A stretch of DNA of 64,000 bases from Odoribacter splanchnicus DSM 20712. GTDB lineage: Bacteria > Bacteroidota > Bacteroidia > Bacteroidales > Marinifilaceae. Under the pieces are notes generated by a model. The model did no database searches. It saw only the letters and a list, made by a program, of their open reading frames with translations, and was not told the origin of the DNA. Below, piece by piece: positions 1 through 7,061 of the stretch (position 1 is its first letter; each line of letters starts with the position of its first letter). The position numbers were made by a program, and so were the translations under genes. Location: the NCBI RefSeq assembly GCF_000190535.1, contig NC_015160.1, forward strand, positions 310,001-374,000, written 5' to 3'.

Positions 1-1
1 G

Positions 2-415
2 ATCGAACGAGCCCGGGATAATGGGATCATGGCTTTGGGACCTTATGCGCCGGACGGATTGTTCAGTGGTGTAGAATTTGAAAAATTCGATGTTATTCTG
101 GCCATGTATCACGACCAGGGGATGATTCCTTTCAAAACGATAGAGGGTAATGAAGGAGCGGTGTTATTGGCAGGATTGCCTATTGTATATACCTCTACGG
201 TGCATGGTATGGCGTATGATATTACCGGACAGGGTATAGCGGATGAATCGGGTATGCGTAATGCACTTTATCTGGCTATCGATGTGTATAATAACCGGCA
301 GATGAATGCCGAGTTAGCCCAGAATCCCCTGAGACATTACGACATCGCTTCCAATAGTAACGAAAGCGATTTGAATGTCGAGCAGATTGCCGGAATTGAA
401 AAAGAGATGGAATAA
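2..415 (+). CDS. pdxA: 4-hydroxythreonine-4-phosphate dehydrogenase, C-terminal part
   Basis: This is the 3' end of pdxA; the gene enters from outside the window and the frame is open from base 2. The product would oxidise 4-phosphohydroxy-L-threonine in the DXP-dependent branch of pyridoxal phosphate synthesis. Visible family signatures are GPYAPDGLF, the metal-binding stretch around MYHDQGMIPFK, and the late block with HGMAYDITGQGIADESGMRNA. Only about 138 of the usual ~330-360 residues are present, cut by the window edge rather than by mutation. The C-terminal tail after LRHYDI is acidic and not conserved. A strong hairpin follows within about 60 bases. Confidence 0.93.
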   Translation: MERARDNGIMALGPYAPDGLFSGVEFEKFDVILAMYHDQGMIPFKTIEGNEGAVLLAGLPIVYTSTVHGMAYDITGQGIADESGMRNALYLAIDVYNNRQMNAELAQNPLRHYDIASNSNESDLNVEQIAGIEKEME

Positions 416-475
416 TACACTCCCAAGTTTTGACGCTGATTAGCGAGGATTCTGTAAATACCTAAATAAAGTAAG

Positions 476-518
476 ATGGCATATGAAAATGATCGGTTGT
501 AATCATTTCATATGCCAT
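476..518. terminator. Bidirectional hairpin terminator after pdxA
   Basis: An 18-nt arm (476-493) pairs with a 17-nt arm (502-518) with one bulged A and an 8-base loop, followed by a T-rich run. It sits between pdxA on the plus strand and the convergent minus-strand array, so it probably ends transcription from both sides. Confidence 0.75.
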
Positions 519-559
519 TTATTTACCGAGTGTCCCTACATAGCTAGTTATGAAAATGA

Positions 560-904
560 TTATATTATCTGGTGTATAAGTATTTTAAAATTTTTTGTAT
601 TGACATAAAATAGGAAAGCTAAATCTGTTATTTTGCCTAAAGAGTTTATTTTTTGATACCAGTCATAAAAATTTAGTTTACAAGCAGTACACCCTATTGA
701 ATCTACATAGACCAATATTTTAATCGGTTTTAACAATAAATAATTGCAATTTGTATCCCGTCCTACTATTTTTGCTTGAATATCGTCAGGGAAAATGATT
801 TTTTTGTTGGTCCATTCTTGAATGATTGTTTGTATGTATGCTTGGTCGGTGTTTTTGCAATTGAATAATAAGATAGTTAGACATATAAAAAGGACATACT
901 TCAT
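560..904 (-). CDS. Truncated thioredoxin-fold lipoprotein of the NVEALA array
   Basis: 114 residues with a lipoprotein signal (Cys16 after LLFN) and a thioredoxin-like core bearing GCTAC, a CxxC active site that follows a beta strand ending in VDSI. Its closest relative in the window is the broken gene at 2013-2546, which shares the EWTN..IIFP and DxIGCTxC blocks. Compared with that relative this protein stops about 60 residues early, losing the cis-Pro half of the thioredoxin fold, and the sequence beyond its stop shows no remnant of the missing part before the pdxA terminator. It starts 4 bases after the propeller gene upstream, so it is translated from the same message. Probably a deletion derivative; function doubtful. 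Confidence 0.6.
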   Translation of the reverse strand: MKYVLFICLTILLFNCKNTDQAYIQTIIQEWTNKKIIFPDDIQAKIVGRDTNCNYLLLKPIKILVYVDSIGCTACKLNFYDWYQKINSLGKITDLAFLFYVNTKNFKILIHQII

Positions 905-908
905 GGTT

Positions 909-1934
909 TTATTTCTTTATATGTAAAATTTGTAGATGTAGATTATAATCGTTTTCCTCAGCGCTCATTTCCACTGCAAGTGTATATGGATCGATATAAT
1001 GTTCAGATACTTCATTCTTGTCGTCAGGTAACAGATCATTGACAAGATCTTCCGTTACCCGGTAAGTGGAATCCGCTTTATTGTATAGCACCTGGTAAAA
1101 CTCTTTCGTCGAGCCATAAAAAAGTAGTATATACTTTTCAAAATCGTAGCATGTAGCCAACATAAAATAATCCTGTACTCCTTTATCTTCATTTCTTTTC
1201 AGAGCTCTCGGCATTGCGGGAATCAAATTGAACCGGTATTTCAGATAGGCGGAATCGGGAGTAATAAAAAAGAGCCTGTTATCATACCTGTCGTAATAAG
1301 AAATACCTTCGTCATTATAATTGAAATAATGCGGATAAAGGGCTTCGTATACGTTATCGCTGTTCTCGGGTACCAGTACTTTCCCGAATTTTCCTTCGGA
1401 ATCGGTAGTCCATATCCCGGATCGCATTTTACGTAAATATGCAGGTTGGATACAAATGAATTTTCCTTTAACGTTAGTAAACGACCGCATTAAATCCGGC
1501 AAAGGATATTTGCCGACAAACGCTCCGTTGTAAGTGTATTTTACTAATTTTCTGCTCTCGTTATCATATATACAGATGTGTTTATTACTTTTATCCAGGC
1601 AAAAGCCAGTGATAGTGATGAATTCTTGTGGTCCGCGTCCATAATGGGCAATGTTGCAGAGTAGTTTATTGTTCTGAAAGACACATATACCGTTTCCGTT
1701 TCGATCCGAAAGGATAATGTAACTACTGTCTACATATAATTGCCGGATTTGGGAAACGATGCATGAATCGTTCGAATATAATGTAAGATAACTTACGGAA
1801 TCTACGAATTCCGAGTAGCGTATCTTGGTCTTCTTTTGTGTCAGGTCGATTTTTATGCCGTTGTCTGCCTCCTGTTTACAAGAAAATAAAAGAATAAAAA
1901 ATAATAATATATATAGAATTTTCATTTTCAGCAT
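909..1934 (-). CDS. Six-bladed beta-propeller lipoprotein (BF3164-like), copy 1
   Basis: 341 residues. A hydrophobic N-terminus ends in LLFSC, a lipobox, so the protein should be anchored in the outer or inner membrane. The body has the repeated blade pattern of the Bacteroidetes 6-bladed propeller family, with the family hallmark GRGPQEF and a following aspartate-rich strand near residues 90-115. This family has no established biochemical role; propellers usually bind a ligand or partner. It is the middle gene of a degenerate cassette: a truncated CxxC protein lies 4 bases downstream and the broken CxxC gene of the next cassette ends 78 bases upstream. No NVEALA gene or leader repeat precedes this copy, unlike the other two. 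Met4 is an equally good start. Confidence 0.8.
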   Translation of the reverse strand: MLKMKILYILLFFILLFSCKQEADNGIKIDLTQKKTKIRYSEFVDSVSYLTLYSNDSCIVSQIRQLYVDSSYIILSDRNGNGICVFQNNKLLCNIAHYGRGPQEFITITGFCLDKSNKHICIYDNESRKLVKYTYNGAFVGKYPLPDLMRSFTNVKGKFICIQPAYLRKMRSGIWTTDSEGKFGKVLVPENSDNVYEALYPHYFNYNDEGISYYDRYDNRLFFITPDSAYLKYRFNLIPAMPRALKRNEDKGVQDYFMLATCYDFEKYILLFYGSTKEFYQVLYNKADSTYRVTEDLVNDLLPDDKNEVSEHYIDPYTLAVEMSAEENDYNLHLQILHIKK

Positions 1935-2012
1935 ATTTATATAAAGGGAGATATACTCTCTCTCATAAAATAATTATTTCTTTCTATTCTAAAAAATTAA
2001 TTAGTTGAATAT

Positions 2013-2546
2013 TTATTCTCTTTTGATAATTTTATCAAAAATATTGCGAATAGATTCATTATTTATTGGATTTCCAATAGCTAATACTTTATTATTACGG
2101 TCTAATAAAAAAGTATGTAATGGATAAGGATAAGTTGGGAATTGATTTTTTTTATTTAAAAGGCCGTTGTAATCGTAAATGACTGGGTAAAAAAAGTGAT
2201 TGTTTCTTTGAATTATTTCAAATTCCTCGTAATTCTTGGTGAACACTACAAAGATGAGAGCAATGTCGATAGATGAGCTTTTTAATTCTTTCATGTATAG
2301 TTTCCAATCGAATAGCTGAAGATGACAATTTGTGCATCCTATTGTATCTATATAGTGTAAAATCTTAAATTCATGATTCAACATATTAGGTAGGATTGTA
2401 TCTTTTCCCATATATTTAGTTTCTAAATTAGGGAAAATGATTTCTCTATTTGTCCATTCTTTTAAAATTTTTTTTTACGCTTGTCTTCGTGTATTACAGG
2501 ATATGAGAACAAAAATATATAACAAAATTATACAGACAAATTTCAT
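2013..2546 (-). pseudogene. Thioredoxin-fold lipoprotein with premature stop at codon 24
   Basis: Read from the ATG at 2546, the frame gives a lipoprotein signal (MKFVCIILL...LISC) and then hits TAA (2475-2477) as codon 24; the same frame continues open for 153 more codons to 2013. The part after the stop matches the sister protein at 560-904 (EWTN.EIIFP and DTIGCTNC), so the gene was once a single 177-codon frame. A run of nine A residues directly follows the stop. The distal part keeps the CTNC motif and a late HTFLLDRNNKVL strand, so the thioredoxin fold itself is intact. The ATG overlaps the TGA of the propeller gene upstream by 4 bases (ATGA), which implies translational coupling. Restart at the ATG at 2411 would give a 132-residue protein without export signal. 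Confidence 0.75.
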
Positions 2547-3661
2547 GATCTTAGAGAATAAAAAATTAATATAGGGTTAGAGTCTTCGGAGTAATCTGCC
2601 ATTAATTTTTGAAGTTCTGGAATCATGATTCTATTTTTTTGTTGTATATCCAAGGTAAGCTGACCGATGAATTCATTATGATTGAAACCGATGGGCACAG
2701 GGAAGGTCCCGAGATGAAGAGAGTCTATCACCATTTCAGGATCCAAATTGATGGCTGTATGTTTTTTTTTGTTGTATATTCCTAACAAAACTTGTCGTTT
2801 TACGTAATATTTTACTAACAGATGCTCGTCAGTTTCGTAGGGTGCCATCAATCTTACATAAGAATTATTCATTATTTCACTCATGATAGCCTGAGAGTTG
2901 TATTCCTTTTTTTGGAAAATTTCGTCGTCCGGGAAATGATAATCTCCGAAGTAAAAGTGGTAACGTTGTGTTGTGCTATCGGGAGTTATCGAAAAAATAG
3001 TATTGGAAAAATGCGGAAATACATTCAGTTTTCCATCATATACATAAAAATTCTGTCCCAAACCATGAAGAACCTTGCTTTTGGGATCTACTGGTAATAA
3101 TTCTTTGATAAATTGTCCATTTTTGTCAGTGATCCGTAATTGATAGTCATTGTTTCCTCGGTCGGGATAATAAAATGCCAAAGCTTCCTGTTCAGGTATT
3201 ACACCAAAAGAAATCGGATACTCTTCCGTTTTTATTTTATCGATAAAAGACAAGTCATTTAAAGCATAGCGTAATAAGGCCGATTGTTGGTGATCTTTAA
3301 CTATCAGGGCGCTGTCTGTAGGATCTATGGCAAAACATAAAGGCATTAAAAACTCTCCGGGACCACGACGGTTGCCTTCCAAACGATTGAGGTATTTTCC
3401 TTCTTTGTCAAATACATATATGCTTTTGGTTTGATAGGAATCTAAAATATAGATTTTATTTGCGAATACCTCGATTTGATCTATCGCTCCTAAAAGGCAG
3501 CTTTCATTCGTTTCCAACTTAACAAAACGATACTGTTCTAATAATTGATTATCGGAAATTTTGGTAAATGCTCCAAAATCCACAACAGTACCTTGTGATT
3601 GCTCTTTAGGAGTACAATTCCCGAGCAATAGAATTAAAAATAATAAATAAAAATATTTCAT
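2543..3661 (-). CDS. Six-bladed beta-propeller lipoprotein (BF3164-like), copy 2
   Basis: 372 residues, with a lipobox Cys16 (LLLGNC) and the propeller hallmark RRGPGEF around residue 100, followed by four or five more blade-like repeats. It ends with a stretch (EDSNPILIFYSL) nearly shared with the copy at 4998-6122, which shows the two come from one duplication. The ATG of the following CxxC gene overlaps the stop. The NVEALA peptide gene lies 45 bases upstream, in the same direction. Predicted to be exported and lipid-anchored; the ligand is unknown. I infer that it acts with the NVEALA peptide and the CxxC protein because the three genes are co-duplicated. Confidence 0.85.
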   Translation of the reverse strand: MKYFYLLFLILLLGNCTPKEQSQGTVVDFGAFTKISDNQLLEQYRFVKLETNESCLLGAIDQIEVFANKIYILDSYQTKSIYVFDKEGKYLNRLEGNRRGPGEFLMPLCFAIDPTDSALIVKDHQQSALLRYALNDLSFIDKIKTEEYPISFGVIPEQEALAFYYPDRGNNDYQLRITDKNGQFIKELLPVDPKSKVLHGLGQNFYVYDGKLNVFPHFSNTIFSITPDSTTQRYHFYFGDYHFPDDEIFQKKEYNSQAIMSEIMNNSYVRLMAPYETDEHLLVKYYVKRQVLLGIYNKKKHTAINLDPEMVIDSLHLGTFPVPIGFNHNEFIGQLTLDIQQKNRIMIPELQKLMADYSEDSNPILIFYSLRS

Positions 3662-3706
3662 AGTGATTTTATTTAGAGGGTATTAACACTCTCTTAGATT
3701 TATTGA

Positions 3707-3946
3707 TTATCTTCCTGTACAAGTTTCATTACCTGGCTGTGCACAGTTATATCCCGTTCCATCAGGTCTATAGAATCTTTCCCAAATTTTTTGATCATAA
3801 CCTCCTTCTGCACTTGCTAATGCCTCCAAGTTCGAAAACATTAATCCAAAGGACGAAATTTTATCATTGTCAGCCAGTTTTGTCCCGATAGTAGCTAATA
3901 CTACAAAGAAAAGTAATATACCTATTTTTACAGTTCTTTTTTTCAT
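3707..3946 (-). CDS. NVEALA-family small exported peptide, copy 1
   Basis: 79 residues: a lysine-rich start, one hydrophobic segment (GILLFFVVLATIGT) acting as signal, the variant family motif SNLEALASAEGG, and then a 35-residue tail with two cysteines (NCAQPGNETC). NVEALA proteins (Pfam NVEALA) are named for the motif, which falls where a leader peptide would be cut; their function is not established. It heads a cassette with a propeller and a CxxC protein, behind a leader repeat at 4002-4230. The tail differs completely from the second copy at 6209-6484 while the leader part is similar, as expected for a conserved leader with variable cargo. Confidence 0.8.
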   Translation of the reverse strand: MKKRTVKIGILLFFVVLATIGTKLADNDKISSFGLMFSNLEALASAEGGYDQKIWERFYRPDGTGYNCAQPGNETCTGR

Positions 3947-4001
3947 ATCATTATAAATTCTAGTTGTTTAATAAAAAATGAATTTTTCTTAATCTAATTT
4001 G

Positions 4002-4230
4002 TATAATCCCCTGCCTTGCAGCGAAACTATACGAAAAAATCAGTACATTGCGACCTCTCTTTCTTTTTTAGAAGAGTGAGGGGACGATGACAGATTGTCT
4101 TTTCAAAAGTTGGTCTGTCGATCGTCCCTGTTCTCTATAGTTTAAACATTTATTAACGGAATAAAGTAAAATAAATTATTTTAAGAAAAAAAATTTCTAA
4201 TATTCTATAATATACCCGAAGAGTATTTTT
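4002..4230 (-). promoter_or_regulatory. Duplicated cassette leader, copy 1
   Basis: About 229 bases that are nearly the same as 6541-6771, each lying about 55 bases upstream of an NVEALA gene on the minus strand. Weaker similarity continues to about 4310. The block contains a conserved hairpin, an AT-rich stretch that could hold the promoter, and a pyrimidine-rich segment before the gene. Because nothing here codes for protein in a conserved frame, conservation points to a promoter plus structured 5' leader RNA. Confidence 0.75.
4081..4128 (-). ncRNA. Conserved hairpin in NVEALA leader, copy 1
   Basis: GGGACGATGACAGA (4081-4094) pairs with TCTGTCGATCGTCCC (4114-4128) with one bulged base and a 19-base loop. 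In the second copy (6622-6669) one arm has changed A to G, and the pairing is kept by moving the bulge one position. That compatible change supports a selected RNA (or DNA-binding) structure rather than chance. Confidence 0.6.
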
Positions 4231-4331
4231 GCAACATGCTGTCGTATCGAGAGCGATATAGTTTCCTTGTCGGGGTATGTAGCGGTTCCATTTTCCGAAT
4301 ATTCCAATTCAGGCGGAAATCGAATAGAAAT

Positions 4332-4421
4332 CTACGACAAAAGCCTCAGCGACAATGTGATTGTCAGTGAGAGGACGATTACCATCAGGTATTGGAAAAG
4401 GGTTTTGAGGAGTTTCTTCAT
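4332..4421 (-). CDS. Possible 29-residue membrane mini-protein
   Basis: A short frame starting MKKLLKTLFQYLMVI and forming a single hydrophobic helix, ending in TAG. It starts 26 bases after the CxxC gene of the upstream cassette. The same frame stays open for 46 codons beyond the TAG into the leader repeat, so it may be the head of a decayed longer gene rather than a true mini-protein. No good ribosome binding site is visible. The rest of the gap 3947-4446 is the leader repeat. Confidence 0.25.
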   Translation of the reverse strand: MKKLLKTLFQYLMVIVLSLTITLSLRLLS

Positions 4422-4446
4422 GGAAATTTGAATTTAATTTGAGTAT

Positions 4447-4995
4447 TTACATTTTACTGAAATAATTGTTCTTTATTTTTTTTAAATAATTTCTCAATGA
4501 CTCTGTGTCGTCTTTGTCTGGAATGAAAATATTTTGCACAGTATTGTTTGAATCTATTGTAAACAATAATGGAGTAGTATATTTGCTTAGTGGAATTTTT
4601 TCTTTTTTTAATGAAGTAGTTATTTGTTTCCCTAAAAAGTTTTTTCTTAATCTGTTTTCAATATCATTTGAAAAAAATATAATATATTTATTTTTTGTAT
4701 AGTTGGGAAACTCTGATTTGATGGTTTCACTTATTTCCTCGAGACACGGTTGACAAGCTTCCATTGAGAAATGGAAAACTAAGATATTTTTTGCAGATAT
4801 ATTTATCTCTGGATCTGTACTAGTATAGAAGGGGGTATTTTCTATTTCTTTGATTATTTTTGCTTTGATTGTTTCAATATAGTGTATATAATTGGATTTC
4901 CGAGTATGATATTTCTTATATTGTCGAGATATAAATATGGATAAACATACTAAGTTGAAAACGATTGTGGGAATAATAATATATTTCATTTTCAT
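4447..4995 (-). CDS. Membrane-anchored thioredoxin-like protein, intact copy of the array
   Basis: 182 residues. Residues 5-25 form a membrane anchor, and the thioredoxin-like domain that follows contains MEACQPCLEEI (CxxC active site) and a later TTPLLF with the cis-Pro position typical of thioredoxins. It would act on the outer side of the cytoplasmic membrane as a thiol-disulfide reductase, isomerase or oxidase. It begins 2 bases after the stop of the propeller gene. It is diverged in sequence from the two other CxxC proteins of the array but occupies the same cassette position. Given two to four cysteines in the NVEALA peptides, a disulfide-handling role for the peptide is a reasonable inference. 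Confidence 0.7.
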   Translation of the reverse strand: MKMKYIIIPTIVFNLVCLSIFISRQYKKYHTRKSNYIHYIETIKAKIIKEIENTPFYTSTDPEINISAKNILVFHFSMEACQPCLEEISETIKSEFPNYTKNKYIIFFSNDIENRLRKNFLGKQITTSLKKEKIPLSKYTTPLLFTIDSNNTVQNIFIPDKDDTESLRNYLKKIKNNYFSKM

Positions 4996-4997
4996 AA

Positions 4998-6122
4998 CTA
5001 TTCCTTTTTTAAAATATATTCGATTAGAATAGGATTACTATCTTCTGTCAGCTGATTTAATATTTGATTGTTTTCGTCGTCGAGTACTTGTTCATTCAGA
5101 TATTCTTCTTTTTTTCTCCAGGGTTCGATGGGACCGAGAGCAATGGAATCGTTTAGAACATAGGGAGTGAAGATGACTCCTTCTTTGGTTTTGTGAAATA
5201 CAATATTCCGCTGTGTCTTTTTATTGTGTAGAACATTTACATATTTTTTGCCGGATCGGATAGAGAGACAAGTATAACGGTATAAATCGGTTTCCAGGTT
5301 ATTGACATGCGTATAGGGGAGTAATTCCTGTATGGCAAAATAATCTTTTCTATTATTTCGGTCGTATTCGGGAATCACTTCGTTCGGGTCGTATTTGTGT
5401 CCCGGGAAAAACCATCGATAGGCAGGAGCTATGTTTGTCGGGGTAATGGCGAATACATCATCGTATAAATAACGGGAAAAATATACGGTGTCTCGGAAAC
5501 GGTAAAAACTGCTCAAGGGCGAGTTTATGGATAATTTTTTTGAACTTTTAAAACCACTGTAAACGATTTTTGAAGTAGTCCGGGAATAAATATTTAATGT
5601 AGAAGGTTCTGATAGACTATAAAAGGCAATACTGTCTCGGCTCAAAGGAATGAATTCATCGTATGCATGCAGGTCTTTGGGTAACCTGAAAGAATGGAGA
5701 TATTTACCGTTTAAATCAAAAGCAAGCAGTTTTCCCCAGGGATCGAGTATCTCCAGGCATCCGTTGAAAGGATTTATGGCTAAATCTGAAATAGACATAT
5801 ATTCTTCGGGTCCTCTCCCTTTTCGGTTTATTTTAGAAATAAACTGTCCTTCTCGGTTGAAAATGAAAATTTGATTCTGGATACGATCGTAAATAAAAAT
5901 CTTGTCTTTAGAGGTAATAATTTTAGTAATATGGGCGACTAATGAAGAATCTGTCGTTTCCAAAGGAATCAGACGGACCTGGGAAACGAAATCGAACAGG
6001 GATATCTCGTCTTCCTGTTCGATAGAAGCGGTGATAGTATCTACTTCTTCGTTAACGGTGAGTGAGTCTTTACAGCTGCCGATAAATAGGCAGAGAACTA
6101 ATATAAGAATGGTATTTTTCAT
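4998..6122 (-). CDS. Six-bladed beta-propeller lipoprotein (BF3164-like), copy 3
   Basis: 374 residues with lipobox Cys17 (LFIGSC). The hallmark KGRGPEEY lies near residue 100 and is followed by blades with the NPFNGCLEILDPWG and AFDLNGKYLHSF patterns. The C-terminal block EDSNPILIEYIL is shared with copy 2 at 2543-3661. The protein belongs to the complete cassette: NVEALA gene 86 bases upstream, CxxC protein 2 bases downstream. As with the other copies the fold and lipidation are clear, but the ligand is not. Confidence 0.85.
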   Translation of the reverse strand: MKNTILILVLCLFIGSCKDSLTVNEEVDTITASIEQEDEISLFDFVSQVRLIPLETTDSSLVAHITKIITSKDKIFIYDRIQNQIFIFNREGQFISKINRKGRGPEEYMSISDLAINPFNGCLEILDPWGKLLAFDLNGKYLHSFRLPKDLHAYDEFIPLSRDSIAFYSLSEPSTLNIYSRTTSKIVYSGFKSSKKLSINSPLSSFYRFRDTVYFSRYLYDDVFAITPTNIAPAYRWFFPGHKYDPNEVIPEYDRNNRKDYFAIQELLPYTHVNNLETDLYRYTCLSIRSGKKYVNVLHNKKTQRNIVFHKTKEGVIFTPYVLNDSIALGPIEPWRKKEEYLNEQVLDDENNQILNQLTEDSNPILIEYILKKE

Positions 6123-6208
6123 TTCAATGGTAGTTATTAAATAAATAATTTGAGGAATTTGTTTTCAAATTTTGTTGAAACATGATGAAAACAAATTCCT
6201 TTTTCATT

Positions 6209-6484
6209 TTACATATAATCGAAAGGTTTATCGCAATAATCACTTAGAAAACCTGTCTCTTTACACCACCAATAGTGGGCAGAACCTATTGGTTCATAAC
6301 AACGTCCCCATCCTTTGCCGCTACAATTAACGTCAACAGGAGGTAAAGTCTCTCCTGCTGCAAATGCTTCTACTTTATCGAAGAGAAGTTCTAATTTTGA
6401 ATTATCTACATTTAACATGTTTATGAAATTGAAAATTGTTAACATAATACATATGCAACTTCCAAAAATTAATTTTCTTTTCAT
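6209..6484 (-). CDS. NVEALA-family small exported peptide, copy 2
   Basis: 91 residues: signal-like N-terminus (IFGSCICIMLTIFNFI), the variant motif KVEAFAAGE, and a tail of about 48 residues with four cysteines, several aromatic residues (HYWWC) and no similarity to the tail of copy 1. Four cysteines would allow two disulfides after export. It is the first gene of the best preserved cassette, behind leader copy 2. Function unknown; a secreted bioactive or adhesive peptide is one possibility, not shown by the sequence. Confidence 0.8.
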   Translation of the reverse strand: MKRKLIFGSCICIMLTIFNFINMLNVDNSKLELLFDKVEAFAAGETLPPVDVNCSGKGWGRCYEPIGSAHYWWCKETGFLSDYCDKPFDYM

Positions 6485-6540
6485 ATTCTTTTAAATATTA
6501 AATTTTAAGTAATTGGATCAATTTGATTTTTAATTGGATT

Positions 6541-6771
6541 TATAATTCTCCCTGCCTTGCAGCGAAACTATACGAAAAAATCAGTACATTGCGGCCTCTC
6601 TTTCTTTTTTAGGGGAGTGGTGGGACGACGACAGATTGTCTCTGTCAAAAGTTGGTCTGTCGATCGTCCTATTTTCTCTAGGTTAAACATTGTATTAACG
6701 GAATAAAGTAAAATAAATTATTTTAAGAAAAAAAATTCTAATATTCTATAATATACCCGAAGAGTATTTTT
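6541..6771 (-). promoter_or_regulatory. Duplicated cassette leader, copy 2
   Basis: About 231 bases nearly matching 4002-4230, again upstream of an NVEALA gene, with its hairpin at 6622-6669. It is the outermost leader, so it probably drives the whole minus-strand array. The remaining gap up to 6985 is AT-rich and shows only weak continuation of the repeat to about 6820. Confidence 0.75.
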
Positions 6772-6985
6772 TAGGTAACAGGCTCTCCATTTTTCGTATG
6801 TTCCGGTTCTTGAATTGCTCGGTATCGTAAATTTAGTTTTGTAGTGAGAGAGAAACTAGAACGGGATATTATTTCATACGCCATTTATTGTAGTATTCCG
6901 TATCTTAGCCATATCCTAGTCCGGATATTTCTTCCGTTTGGGCTACCGAATCTTATTTTTGGGGGAATATCTAAAGATACAAAAA

Positions 6986-7027
6986 AGCCAACTGATCCAC
7001 AATGTTTTAAATATGAATCAGTTGGCT
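6986..7027 (-). terminator. Intrinsic terminator of the GlsB-like gene
   Basis: A perfect 11-base stem, AGCCAACTGAT (6986-6996) with its complement at 7017-7027. Read on the minus strand the stem ends in TTTTTT, a textbook rho-independent terminator 34 bases after the acyltransferase stop. Confidence 0.85.
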
Positions 7028-7061
7028 AGCTTTATGTTATTATTGAATGTCCCGCTTTCGG

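Noticed and set aside
6844..7029. 61-residue plus-strand frame
   Set aside because: No similarity, and its 3' part lies within the terminator of the acyltransferase gene.
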